A stretch of 64,000 bases of DNA from Nocardioidaceae bacterium (GTDB lineage: Bacteria > Actinomycetota > Actinomycetes > Propionibacteriales > Nocardioidaceae): the NCBI GenBank assembly GCA_030447865.1, contig JAUJOD010000001.1, forward strand, positions 1,102,909-1,166,908. Direction: 5' to 3'. Within the stretch, counting starts at the first letter, position 1. Every line of letters begins with the position of its first letter. This document shows positions 16,543 to 25,320 of the stretch, one piece after another. The notes under the pieces are model-generated. The model saw nothing but the letters and a program-made list of their open reading frames with translations. It made no database searches and was not told the DNA's origin. A program made the translations under genes and the position numbers.

Positions 16543-16578
16543 ACACTTTCTCCGTACTACAGACTTTCTCCGTACTAC
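16543..16578. repeat. 18-bp tandem repeat carrying the map ribosome site
   Basis: Two adjacent 18-bp units (16543-16560 and 16561-16578) differ at one base. On the minus strand each reads GTAGTACGGAGAAAGT plus two bases, so each contains a GGAG Shine-Dalgarno core. Only the unit next to ATG 16539 is at working distance. A degenerate third TAGTACCGGG lies just beyond. Confidence 0.75.
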
Positions 16579-16668
16579 CAATAACTATCCCGGTACTAAA
16601 CGCGTGGACGCGACTCTCGATCAACGTCGCCGGTCAGTACAACTAGGCGCACCCAGCGCCCGTACCTA

Positions 16669-18129
16669 CTAGGCGGCGTCGTTGTCGCGTCTGTTGCGCC
16701 GAGCGTCGAGTTGGGCGCGGAGGTGTTGGTGGTGGCTGAGCCAGCCGGGTAGGTGGAGGGGGTTGTCGAGTTCGCCGGGTGGGCCGGTGCCGTACCCGGT
16801 GGCTGGTGGTGGCAGGGAGTAGTACTGGTGCCCGGTGGGGGTGGTCCAGGTGAGCACGGTGTCGGCATCACCGGTCACAGCCCAGCCGGGATGGGATCGG
16901 GCCAGGTGGGACCGTTCGCATACTCCTTGCAGGGTGTCGGGTCGGGTGCGGCCGCCGTCGGCGTAGGGGTGTTTGTGGTCCAGGTTGCGGATCCGGGCTT
17001 CACAGACCGGCAGCCGGCAGTGCCGGTCTCGGCAGATCACGGCGTGCCGGGTGGCGTTGTCGGGCCGGTACTTGGTGGGGTCGGTGACCATGACGGCCCC
17101 GGTGATCGGGTCGCACAGCAACCGGGTCAACGTCACATCACCGGCGGCGATGATGCGCCGGGCCACTCCGGGGGTGATGGTGCCGTACCCGTCCAGGAGC
17201 CCGTTGCGGGAGTCCAACCCGAGCAGGCTGGACAGGGAGATGACCACCTGCACCGAGGTCGGCTTACCCGCCCGGGCGGGGTGCCCGTGCTGGTCGGGGC
17301 GGGTGGTGTCGAGGTCAGCACCGGTGAGGGTTTTGGTGAGGAGGTCGGCGCGGAGCTGGTCATCAAGGTGGCGGGGTTCCCGGCTGCCCGGCAGGTGCGG
17401 GCCAGCTGATCGACCCGGTTCCAGGCCCGGAGCGCGTCCTCGGCGGGTAGTACCGCACCGAGCAGGGCGACACCGTCGTCCATCGGCTTGATGAACACCC
17501 GCCGATCAGCCGCGGCGCGTTGAGCCAGCAGGTCGGCGTGCTCATCGGCCCTCGGCGACCCGGGCCCGGGCGGCGGCGATGGCTTTGCCGGCGGGTTGCT
17601 CGACCGCGTCGGCGGTGACCGCCTCATCAAGCAACCGCCGCGCCTGCTCGGGTAGCCGGCGGGTCGCGGTGGCGACCATCGACGCCACGAACCCCGACAC
17701 CTGCCCGAGCTGGAGGGCTTCGCCGAGGTCACGGTGCACCGTGTGCAGATCGTTGGCCAGAGTGAGTTGTTTGTGGGCGGCGGTGGGGGAGATGTTCAAC
17801 GCCAACGCGACCTCTTCGGCGGCGAACTTGCCCGCCTCAGCAGCCAGGTTGGCGCGCATCCGCAGCACCGCGGCCCGCTGCGACGGGGTCTTGGTCGCCA
17901 ACGCCGCCTGCATGTCGGCGCACATCTTGGTGTCGGCGTCGGTGCGGGCGGCCTGGAACCGGCGCATCGTGTCCAACCGCTGCGACTCCACCCACGCCGC
18001 GACCCGGTCCCACGCCACCAGCTGCTCGATCAGATCAACCGCAGCGGCGTCGGCGTCCAGCACCGGCGCAGCCTCCTGCACCGCCACCAAATCAGTCACC
18101 AGCTGAGCATCCGGGCAACGATCGAACAT
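16669..18129 (-). pseudogene. DUF222/HNH (13E12-type) protein, twice frameshifted
   Basis: Coding potential runs through the whole span but in two frames. The N-terminal DUF222 region stays in one frame until a stop at 17542. About residue 195 the sequence continues in another frame (DEHADLLAQRAAADRRVFIK, about 17545-17370). It then returns to the first frame (DDQLRADLLTKTLTGADLD onward) and finishes with the HNH nuclease motif CEARIRNLDHKHPYADGG. Two opposite small indels near 17548 and 17366 explain this. Such genes are multicopy and mobile-like in actinobacteria. The start at ATG 18129 follows a CATAGT -10-like hexamer by seven bases. It is either a decayed gene or carries assembly errors. 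Confidence 0.8.
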
Positions 18130-18188
18130 ACAGACGACTATGCCACCACCCACCGACAGTCTTCGGTGGGTTGGCTAGCGCGCTAAGA

Positions 18189-18214
18189 GGCGGGTGGGCA
18201 CTCGCCCACCCGCC
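18189..18214 (-). terminator. Strong hairpin terminator
   Basis: GGCGGGTGGGC (18189-18199) and GCCCACCCGCC (18204-18214) form a perfect 11-bp GC-rich stem with an ACTC loop. It begins 17 bases beyond the stop of the SRPBCC gene on the minus strand and precedes the DUF222 gene start. The following tract is TCTTAG, not a full U-run, as is usual in actinobacteria. Confidence 0.75.
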
Positions 18215-18230
18215 CGTCAGCATTGGCGGC

Positions 18231-19115
18231 TTAGAGCGTTCCGCCTTGCGGACGCCCATCGTTGTAGTCGGTCGTGCCCGGGGTGGTGCTGTCGAGCTCA
18301 TCACCGTCGGCAGGGATCTCTTCGCCTGCTCCCGCAGTGGTCCCGTAAGGGTCGTCGGCCGCGACGACGGTGTCCGTTACCGGTGCGTCGGTGTAGGTGC
18401 CGGTGACCGGTGCGTCGGTGTAGGTGTCAGTGACCGGCGCCTCGGTGTAGGTGGTCTCTTCGGTGACTACCGGGTTTATCTCCGTGGTCTCCGTCGACGT
18501 CTCGGTGTCCTCCTCGGACCCGCTTCGGGACGCCGCGGCGGCCGCCACACCGACTGCGGCAGCGGCAACTCCGGCCGCAGCGACCTTGCCCGAGATACCG
18601 GACTTCCCGGTGTCACCTTGTGACGAGATGGCCGACTCCACACCAGGGGTGCCGACCGTTAGGCCCTCGACGTCGCCGCGCCATGCGCCAGTCTCGTCGT
18701 TGCGGCTCTCGATGAAGGTCTTGAACTTCTCCAGGTCAGACTCAGCCTGCCGCTCCACGATGTTCAGCTGGTCGGCCGCCTTCTCGAGGAGCCCCTCGGG
18801 CTCGTACTCCAACTCCAGGGTTACCGAGGTCTGGCCAACGCCCGCAGAGGCGAAGTACACCGCGCCGGCGTTGGTCGCGCCCTCGGTCGCGGCCCAGGCG
18901 ATCTTCTCGTCCGGACGCTGCTCGAGAATCGTGGCGTACCACTCGCGCTTGACACCGCCGATCTCGGCCACCCAGTGCAGACGTTTGTCATCGAGCTGCT
19001 CGACCTGGCTCACGCCGCCCATAAACTGCGGGAAGTCCTCGAACTGGGTCCACTGGTTGTACGCCGTGCTGATCGGCACGTTTACCGTGACGGTCTTCTC
19101 GACTTTGGTGGTCAT
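18231..19115 (-). CDS. SRPBCC protein with Thr/Asp-rich repetitive tail
   Basis: A 294-residue protein. Residues 1-145 are a polyketide-cyclase/START-like SRPBCC domain (MTTKVEKTVTVNVPISTAYNQW start, FPQFMGGVSQVEQLD, WYATILEQRPDEKIAW), typical of the coenzyme-Q-binding-like subgroup. An Ala-rich hydrophobic stretch (about 178-198) could be a membrane segment. The tail repeats TYTDAPVT about four times and is strongly acidic. The ATG follows AAGGAGGAG. Hydrophobic small-molecule binding is expected from the fold; the ligand is unknown, and the tail suggests surface exposure or disorder. Confidence 0.8.
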   Translation of the reverse strand: MTTKVEKTVTVNVPISTAYNQWTQFEDFPQFMGGVSQVEQLDDKRLHWVAEIGGVKREWYATILEQRPDEKIAWAATEGATNAGAVYFASAGVGQTSVTLELEYEPEGLLEKAADQLNIVERQAESDLEKFKTFIESRNDETGAWRGDVEGLTVGTPGVESAISSQGDTGKSGISGKVAAAGVAAAAVGVAAAAASRSGSEEDTETSTETTEINPVVTEETTYTEAPVTDTYTDAPVTGTYTDAPVTDTVVAADDPYGTTAGAGEEIPADGDELDSTTPGTTDYNDGRPQGGTL

Positions 19116-19131
19116 GCTCTCCTCCTTATGG

Positions 19132-19148
19132 GCGCGGCCTAGCCGCGC
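19132..19148 (-). other. Perfect hairpin ahead of the SRPBCC gene
   Basis: GCGCGGC and GCCGCGC form a perfect 7-bp stem with a three-base loop. On the minus strand it ends just before the AAGGAGGAG ribosome site of the SRPBCC gene and lies about 90 bases beyond the DUF8129-like gene. It may terminate the upstream gene or shape translation of the downstream one. Confidence 0.45.
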
Positions 19149-19240
19149 AGTGGATTGCGCCCTCCCTCACCCCCGTTCCCTGTGCAGCGAGGATCAAACG
19201 GGAAGTGCTCCCGTCAAGGGACGGCCAGTGCCGATACCAG

Positions 19241-19597
19241 TCAGCGTGGCTGCGCCGGGTTCGTCGGTACCCCATGGGAGGGCGGGTTGAGCACCGGACC
19301 TGCTGTCTCGGGAGACACGGCGGACCCGCCCGGTGAAGACGGCGCAACGTCCCCGGAGTCGGCCGACGGATCACCCCCCGACGGCTCAGCGCCCCGCTCA
19401 AGCGCGTCCAGTCTGGCTTCCAGCACCTGCAGGACCGGCACCCGCGCCCCGTGCTCGCGTTCGTAGTCGATGAGCTGCCCCAGACGACCGCTGTCGAGAC
19501 TGCGAATCCGATGTGTGAGGGATCCCACCGGAAGGTGGTCGTAGTCCGGGATGGGAAGTGCGTCGCGAGTGGCGGGTTGGTCGGCCGAGTCGCTCAT
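19241..19597 (-). CDS. DUF8129-like small protein
   Basis: A 118-residue soluble protein. The first 65 residues (PIPDYDHLPVGSLTHRIRSL, then a helix ending LDALERGAEPSGG) match a conserved actinobacterial domain that I recall as DUF8129; function unknown. The rest is a low-complexity Ser/Pro/Gly tail. The ATG has a perfect GGAGG seven bases upstream. It reads in the same direction as the SRPBCC gene, and similar domains in other actinobacteria occur near lipid- or storage-associated genes, so a link is possible but not shown. Confidence 0.65.
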   Translation of the reverse strand: MSDSADQPATRDALPIPDYDHLPVGSLTHRIRSLDSGRLGQLIDYEREHGARVPVLQVLEARLDALERGAEPSGGDPSADSGDVAPSSPGGSAVSPETAGPVLNPPSHGVPTNPAQPR

Positions 19598-19719
19598 GTG
19601 CTACCTCCTGCACTCGTCTGCTGGTCCTAAGGGGTCAAGCCAACGACGTACCCGACGAACCGCCGGCCATTCACCGGGCCCGCAGGTGTTCAACGCCCGA
19701 AGCAGGGAACAGCGACCTG

Positions 19720-20451
19720 GTGACCGTAAGCGGCTCAGGGAGCGACCGGCCAGCGGTCTATGTGGCGCTCGGCGACTCCATCTCCATCGACGAGTACGCC
19801 GGCGGGCGGGGGCGCGGCGGAGCGAGCCTGCTCGCGCTCAACCGGGACGACGACTTCCCTGAGTGGCGGGGCAGCGACCTGCAGAGCCGGTTCAGCGACC
19901 TGCGCTGGGAGGTGCTTGCGACAGACGGCGGTACGACGGCGACGCTGCTCGGGCACCAACTGCCGCGGCTTGAGCAGCTCGGATTCCGCCCGTCAATCAT
20001 TACGTTGACAGTCGGCGGCAACGACGTGCTGTCCTGCTACGGCGACACGCGGGCCGCACTGGAGACCATCGCCACCGTCCGGCAGCGGGTCGGCATGGCG
20101 CTCGACCGCTTGCGCGGCGTGACGCAGCCCTCGGCTGAGGTCGTCGTCGGCACGGTATATGACCCCAGCGACGGCACCGGCGACGCCTCCACCGTTGGGC
20201 TCCCCCCGTGGCCCGATGTGGTCGCCGTACTGGCTGAGCTCAATTCGGCGTTGCAGGCGGTGGCCGTCGAGAACGGGGCCGTCGTCGCCGACATCCACGG
20301 CTGGTTCCTCGGGCACGGGCTTTCCTGCGGCAACCCCGCCCAGGCTGATCCGCGACCGGCCAACCGCGACCTGTGGTACTGCAACATCATCGAGCCCAAC
20401 GCCTGGGGGGCAGGCGGCGTACGGGGAGCATTCTGGGAGGCGCTCAGCTAG
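19720..20451 (+). CDS. SGNH/GDSL-family hydrolase
   Basis: A 243-residue SGNH hydrolase. Block I is VALGDSISIDE (nucleophile Ser), block III is TVGGNDVLS (Gly and Asn of the oxyanion hole), and a D-x-H segment ADIHGWF supplies the acid and base. There is no signal peptide from GTG 19720, which I chose for the nearby AGGGA and because the sequence before it does not resemble the family. The enzyme is probably an esterase. It lies 38 bases before the glycosyltransferase of the next gene set, so it may trim or transfer acyl groups on the product. Confidence 0.8.
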   Translation: MTVSGSGSDRPAVYVALGDSISIDEYAGGRGRGGASLLALNRDDDFPEWRGSDLQSRFSDLRWEVLATDGGTTATLLGHQLPRLEQLGFRPSIITLTVGGNDVLSCYGDTRAALETIATVRQRVGMALDRLRGVTQPSAEVVVGTVYDPSDGTGDASTVGLPPWPDVVAVLAELNSALQAVAVENGAVVADIHGWFLGHGLSCGNPAQADPRPANRDLWYCNIIEPNAWGAGGVRGAFWEALS

Positions 20452-20489
20452 GCGCGCATGTAGTTGCAGCGGGCGGGCACTACTCGGGC

Positions 20490-21689
20490 ATGCGCAGGAG
20501 TGTCGACGATCGGGGAAGCCGCCGAGGGTGCGGCGACCGCCTGCGCGTCTGCTACTACACCCGGTCGGCCGATCCCTCCGGTATGGGCGCCCACATGCTC
20601 GACCTCATCCGCGCCTTCGCCGGTGAGTCGGAGCTATCGATCCTGTGCCGTACGTCGGAGAAGGCGCGGTGGCTGTCCGACCGAGCGGCCGAGCTTGGCG
20701 CCGTCGCCGTGCCGCTGCCGAGCCCGCACGACTCGGCGTACCCGAGAGTCATCGTCGACTTCGTGCGCTCGCACCAGGTCGACGTCTTCCACGGGCATGC
20801 CGGCTGGGGGTGGGAGGACCCGGATGGCTTCCGGATCGCCAAAGCCGAGGGTGTCGGAGCGGTCGTGCTGACCCATCATCTGCCGTTCCTCATCCACGAC
20901 CGGCGAAAGGCCAGCCGGCTGCTGGAGACCACCGCACCGGTCGACCACTTCATCGCGGTGTCGTCGGGTCTGCGCCACACCTATGAGCGGATTGGCGTGC
21001 CGAGCGACCGGTTCACGACCGTGCCCAACGGCATCCACGCCCGGGGGAGGGGGCCCGGGCGGCTTGCGGCGCGACAAGCGCTGGAGCTGAGCCCCGACCA
21101 GCCCGTGGTCATGACAGCGGGCCGGCTCATCAAGATGAAGGGGCACCGCTACCTGATCGACGCTGTCCCTGAGCTGGTACGCCGGTTCCCCCGCCTCGCG
21201 GTGGTGGTCATGGGCCGCGGCGCGTTGCGCGACAGCCTGCACGACCAGGCGGCAGCCCTCGGCGTGGGCGCCGCCGTGCGGATCGTTGGCCACCGACCCA
21301 ACGCCCGCATGCTGCTGGACGCCGCCGACGTCTTCGTCCTGCCGTCCCGACACGAGGGGATGCCGCTGGCGGCCATGGAGGCGATGGACGCCGGCCTTCC
21401 CGTGGTGGCGACCCGGTCGATCGGCACCGACGAGGTGGTCGTCGACGGCGAGACCGGGACGCTGGTCCCGACCGAGGACCCAGGCGCCCTGGCCGCAGCG
21501 TTGGCAGCGCTGCTCGCCGATCCCGACCGGCGGGCTACGTACGGCGCCGCCGGCCGCGGGCGGTATCTCGAGCACTTCACGGTCGAGCACATGGCCGCGC
21601 GCACCGCCGCGGTCTACCGCGATGTGCTCGGCATTTCCGGGACGGCCCAGGCTGCTGGAACAGCACCTTCGCTGCTGGCGAGCGCGTGA
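20490..21689 (+). CDS. Glycosyltransferase family 4
   Basis: A 399-residue GT-B retaining glycosyltransferase. The N-terminal half begins with YYTRSADPSGMGAHMLDLI, a nucleotide-sugar enzyme lead-in. The C-terminal GT4 core is clear: MTAGRLIKMKGHRYLIDAVP, VRIVGHRPNARMLLDAADVF, and the E-x7-E segment RHEGMPLAAMEAMDAGLPVV. The acceptor is unknown. It is the first gene of a coupled set; its TGA overlaps the GTG of the oxidoreductase gene. The start at ATG 20490 is the best in-frame choice, but a Shine-Dalgarno is weak. Confidence 0.85.
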   Translation: MRRSVDDRGSRRGCGDRLRVCYYTRSADPSGMGAHMLDLIRAFAGESELSILCRTSEKARWLSDRAAELGAVAVPLPSPHDSAYPRVIVDFVRSHQVDVFHGHAGWGWEDPDGFRIAKAEGVGAVVLTHHLPFLIHDRRKASRLLETTAPVDHFIAVSSGLRHTYERIGVPSDRFTTVPNGIHARGRGPGRLAARQALELSPDQPVVMTAGRLIKMKGHRYLIDAVPELVRRFPRLAVVVMGRGALRDSLHDQAAALGVGAAVRIVGHRPNARMLLDAADVFVLPSRHEGMPLAAMEAMDAGLPVVATRSIGTDEVVVDGETGTLVPTEDPGALAAALAALLADPDRRATYGAAGRGRYLEHFTVEHMAARTAAVYRDVLGISGTAQAAGTAPSLLASA

Positions 21690-22684
21690 AACCCCTCCGG
21701 ATCGGGTGCGTGGGCACCGGCTTCATTGCCGGTCGACATCTGCAGGCGCTGTCAGGGTTCCCCGAGGTTGAAGTGGCGGCGGTGGCCGACGCACTGCCTG
21801 AGCGGGCAGCGGCGGTAGCCGATCACTACGGCGGCCGCGCGTACGGCGACGGCATGGCGTTGCTGGCTGCTGAGGACCTTGATGCGGTGTGGTTGTGCGT
21901 CCCGCCGTTTGCGCATGGGCCGCTCGAGCAGGCTGCCCTCGACCGCGGGCTGCCGTTCTTCGTCGAGAAGCCGATAGCGCTCGATCTGGACGTGGCTACG
22001 GCCGTCGCGGACCGGGTCCGGGACGCCGAACTGCTGACGGCGGTGGGCTACCACTGGCGCCACCTGGACGTGGTGACGCAGGCCGCCCGACTGCTGCTGG
22101 ACCGGCCGGCCGGACTGGTGATGGGCTACTGGCTGGACAAGACGCCGGCTGTGCCGTGGTGGTCGGTGCGGGCTGAGTCCGGTGGCCAGGTGCTCGAGCA
22201 GACGACTCACGTCTTCGACCTGGCGCGCCTGCTGGTAGGCGACGTTGCCACCGTGCAGGCAGTGGAGCGGACGGCTGAGCGCGCGCAGTTCGCCGGGGCC
22301 GACGTACCCACGTCGTCAGCTGCCTTGCTCACCTTCGAGTCAGGTGCGATCGGCTCGATCTCGTCCAGTTGTGTGCTGGACGCCCGACACCGGGTCGGCC
22401 TGCACCTGGTGGGCGAGGCGATGTCGGTCGAGCTGGTCGAGCGTTCGTTGACCGACCACGAGCTACGGGTCGTCACAGGGGGCAGCGAGCGGGTCGACGT
22501 CAGCGACCAGGATCCGATCGAGCGGGAGGACCGCGAGTTCGTCGACGCCCTGCTCGGCCGGGTGCAGCACGTGCAAGTGCCGTACGCCGAGGCGCTGCGC
22601 ACCCAGGCGCTGGTGTGGGCGGCGGACCGGTCGGCGCGCGAAGGTTCGCCCGTAGACCTGACCCAAGCGGCTGCCCGTGGCTGA
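21686..22684 (+). CDS. Gfo/Idh/MocA family oxidoreductase
   Basis: A 332-residue NAD(P)-dependent oxidoreductase. The Rossmann start RIGCVGTGFIAGRHLQAL, the family motif FVEKPIALDLDVA (E-K-P lysine) and a C-terminal beta-sheet domain with the catalytic His in GGQVLEQTTHVFDLAR are all present. Family members oxidise or reduce sugar hydroxyls such as inositols. Start GTG 21686 overlaps the stop of the GT4 gene (GTGA), and its own end overlaps the MDR gene by eight bases. The strict coupling argues that all three act in one sugar or glycoside pathway. Confidence 0.88.
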   Translation: MKPLRIGCVGTGFIAGRHLQALSGFPEVEVAAVADALPERAAAVADHYGGRAYGDGMALLAAEDLDAVWLCVPPFAHGPLEQAALDRGLPFFVEKPIALDLDVATAVADRVRDAELLTAVGYHWRHLDVVTQAARLLLDRPAGLVMGYWLDKTPAVPWWSVRAESGGQVLEQTTHVFDLARLLVGDVATVQAVERTAERAQFAGADVPTSSAALLTFESGAIGSISSSCVLDARHRVGLHLVGEAMSVELVERSLTDHELRVVTGGSERVDVSDQDPIEREDREFVDALLGRVQHVQVPYAEALRTQALVWAADRSAREGSPVDLTQAAARG

Positions 22685-23801
22685 CCGCGGGCCACCCTCC
22701 CGGCCACTGTGCCGGTCATTGGGGGTGGCTGCGCCGGGAGAGCTCGGGTTCTTCGACCTCGACGTGCCGCCGCTAGCGGCCGGCGGTGTCGCGGTACGAA
22801 CCGTCTACAGCGGCCTGTCGACTGGCACCGAGCTCGGGTACGTCAAAGGCACCGACCCAGCCTTCACCTCGCGGCGTGATCCTGCCCTGGGCGTCTTCGT
22901 GCCGGGGGAGGGGTCGCGGGCGTTCCCGGTGCAGGTTATGGGCTACATGGAGGTGGCTCAGGTCGTTGAGAGCCGCCGCGCCGACCTGCGGGAAGGCAGC
23001 CTGGTCGCTGCGGCGTACGGGCATCGCAGCTGCCACGTGCTGGCGCCTGCGGACTTCGTCTTCCCCGTCCCGGACGACGTCGACCCGGTCCTCGGCATCT
23101 ACTTGGCACAGATGGGGCCGATCTGCGTCAACGGGCTGTTGCATGCGGCGGCAGAGTTCGAGGGCGTCAACGTCGGGTCTCTCGGCGACGGGGTGCGCGG
23201 CCGACGGGTCCTGGTCACCGGCGCCGGTGTGGTTGGCCTCCTCACCGCCCTGCTCGCGATCCACCATGGCGCGGCCGAGGTGGCAGTCAGCGATCCCGAC
23301 CCTGGCCGCCTCGCGGTCGCGGCTGCGTTCGGGGCGCAGACTGTCGACGAGCGTACGACGCCCGCCTGGCGCTGGTGCAAGGAACGCTGGAGCCACGGGC
23401 CCTCCGACTCCGGGGCGGATCTGGTGTTCCAGTGCCGCGGCCGGCCGGCCGTGCTACATGAGGCGCTGCGCTCGCTGCGGCCGCAGGGCACCGTGATCGA
23501 CCTGGCGTTCTACCAAGGTGGTGCCCCGGAGCTGCGGTTGGGCGAGGAGTTCCACCACAACGGCCTGACGATCCGGTGCGCTCAGATCGCCCGGGTGCCA
23601 CGCGGACTTGCGGAGACCTGGGACCGGCACCGCCTCGCGATCGAGACGGCTCGGCTGCTCGCCGTCCGGGGCGACGCCGTCCGCGAGCACCTGGTCACCG
23701 ACGTCATCGCGATCGAGGAGGGGCCGGCGTTCGTCTCCGCTTTGGCTCGCCGTGAACGCAGCGCGCTGCAGGTGGTGTTCAGCTACGCGGACCGGCCGTG
23801 A
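22677..23801 (+). CDS. Medium-chain dehydrogenase/reductase
   Basis: A 374-residue MDR-superfamily protein. The N-terminal GroES-like domain has VYSGLSTGTELGYVKGTDP but lacks the usual Cys-Gly-Ser/Thr catalytic-zinc triad. The Rossmann domain is marked by VLVTGAGVVGLLTALLA with acidic VSDPD. It is related to the threonine-dehydrogenase-like class found in sugar clusters. The GTG start lies inside the end of the preceding oxidoreductase gene. Two dehydrogenases plus a GT4 suggest an oxidation/reduction (epimerisation-like) step on a glycosyl unit. Confidence 0.82.
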   Translation: MADRGPPSRPLCRSLGVAAPGELGFFDLDVPPLAAGGVAVRTVYSGLSTGTELGYVKGTDPAFTSRRDPALGVFVPGEGSRAFPVQVMGYMEVAQVVESRRADLREGSLVAAAYGHRSCHVLAPADFVFPVPDDVDPVLGIYLAQMGPICVNGLLHAAAEFEGVNVGSLGDGVRGRRVLVTGAGVVGLLTALLAIHHGAAEVAVSDPDPGRLAVAAAFGAQTVDERTTPAWRWCKERWSHGPSDSGADLVFQCRGRPAVLHEALRSLRPQGTVIDLAFYQGGAPELRLGEEFHHNGLTIRCAQIARVPRGLAETWDRHRLAIETARLLAVRGDAVREHLVTDVIAIEEGPAFVSALARRERSALQVVFSYADRP

Positions 23802-23826
23802 CTGCCTCGTGCGCGAGAATGGCCCG

Positions 23827-25316
23827 GTGGCAATCGCTGCCGAAGACCCCCGAATCGCGTGGCCGGGCCTGGCAGCGATTGCTGGTGGCTTTGCGGCCCT
23901 GCTGGTGGCGACGAGCGGCGGATACGGATACCACCGCGACGAGTTGTACTTCATCGCCGCGGGCGGTCATCCCGCGTTCGGGTACACCGACCAGCCACCT
24001 CTCGTGCCACTGCTTGCGCATGCGCTCGACGAGCTCTTCGGCCACTCGCTGGTCTGGCTACGCGTGCCCTCGGCCCTGGCCGGCGCCGCAACCGTGCTGC
24101 TGTGCGGACTGATGGCTCGCGAGTTCGGCGATGGCAGGCGGGCTCAGCTGCTCGCGGCGGCGTGCTTTGCTGTCTCGTCAATCGCCCTGGCCGTGAGCCA
24201 CCTGATGTCGACCACGACGTTCGACCTACTTGTGTGGGCCTTGCTGTCCTGGCTGCTGATCCGAGTGCTTCGAGACCGCGACCGGAGCTGGCTACCGCTG
24301 GGGCTGGTCGCGGGTCTCGGCTGGAAGTCAAGACGCTTGTCGTGTTCCTCCTGCTGGCCGTGGCGATCGGCATCCTGGCAGTCGGGCCGCGAGACGTACT
24401 TCGGTCGAGGTCACTGTGGCTGGCTGCTGGCCTCACCCTGCTCATCTGGAGCCCGAACCTGTGGTGGCAGGCAACCCACGGCTGGCCGCAGCTCGAGCTC
24501 TCCAGCGCCATCGCCAGCGGAACCTCCGGGACCAGCGAGCCGCGCTGGCTGTTCCTGCCGTTTCAACTTCTCTTGATCAGCCCGGTGCTGTTCCCGGTGT
24601 GGTTCGCCGGCTGGTGGCGGTTGGCCACTGACCGGGCTCTCGCGTCATACCGGGTGTTTGCCGTTGCGTACGTCGTGCTCGCCGTTGCCTTCCTCGTCAC
24701 CGGCGGCAAGCCCTACTACCTCGCGGGCATGTACCCGGTGCTGCTGGCGGCCGAGGCAGCACCAGTGCTGGAGTGGGCGGCCCGGGGGAGGCGGCGTCTC
24801 CGGTCGGGCTTGCTGGCCGCTGCGGTGGTGCTCACGCTGGGCGTCTCGTGCGTGCTGTTCCTCCCCGTGGTGCCGGCCGATCAGCTGACGGACACACCCA
24901 TTGTTGCGGTCAACTACGACGCCGGTGAGACCGTGGGCTGGCCCAACTTTGCGGCGGCCATCGGTCAGGCGTACGACGAGTTGCCGCCTGACCGGCGGCA
25001 GGGGACCGTCGTGTTGGCGGGAAACTACGGCGAAGCTGGCGCAGTTGAGCGCTTCCGCCCAGACCTCGCCCCGGTGTACAGCGGTCACAACGCCTACTGG
25101 GACTGGGGACCGCCACCCGCTGACACCAGCACGGTCATCGCGGTGGGATACGACGAAACCGACCTCCGGACGTGGTTCGGCGAGGTCCGGCGGGTCGCGA
25201 CGTTCGACAACGCCGTCGGTCTCGACAACGACGAGCAGGGGACGCCGATCTGGCTCTGCCGGGAACCCCGGCAGAGCTGGACCGACCTGTGGCCAGAAAT
25301 GCGCCGGCTCGGCTGA
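23827..25316 (+). pseudogene. PMT/ArnT-type membrane glycosyltransferase, frameshifted
   Basis: The gene encodes a GT39-like multi-pass transferase using lipid-linked sugar donors. The N-terminal part from GTG 23827 includes GYHRDELYFIAAGGHPAFGY, the family catalytic-loop DE motif. At about 24318-24323 the frame changes: GLVAGLG continues as LEVKTLVVFLLLAVA in another frame, consistent with one missing base. The rest (GGKPYYLAGMYPVL, then a soluble C-terminal domain) is intact. If the base loss is an assembly error the gene is functional, about 495 residues. It reads on from the GT4/oxidoreductase set and may use its product. Confidence 0.8.
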
Positions 25317-25320
25317 GCCC

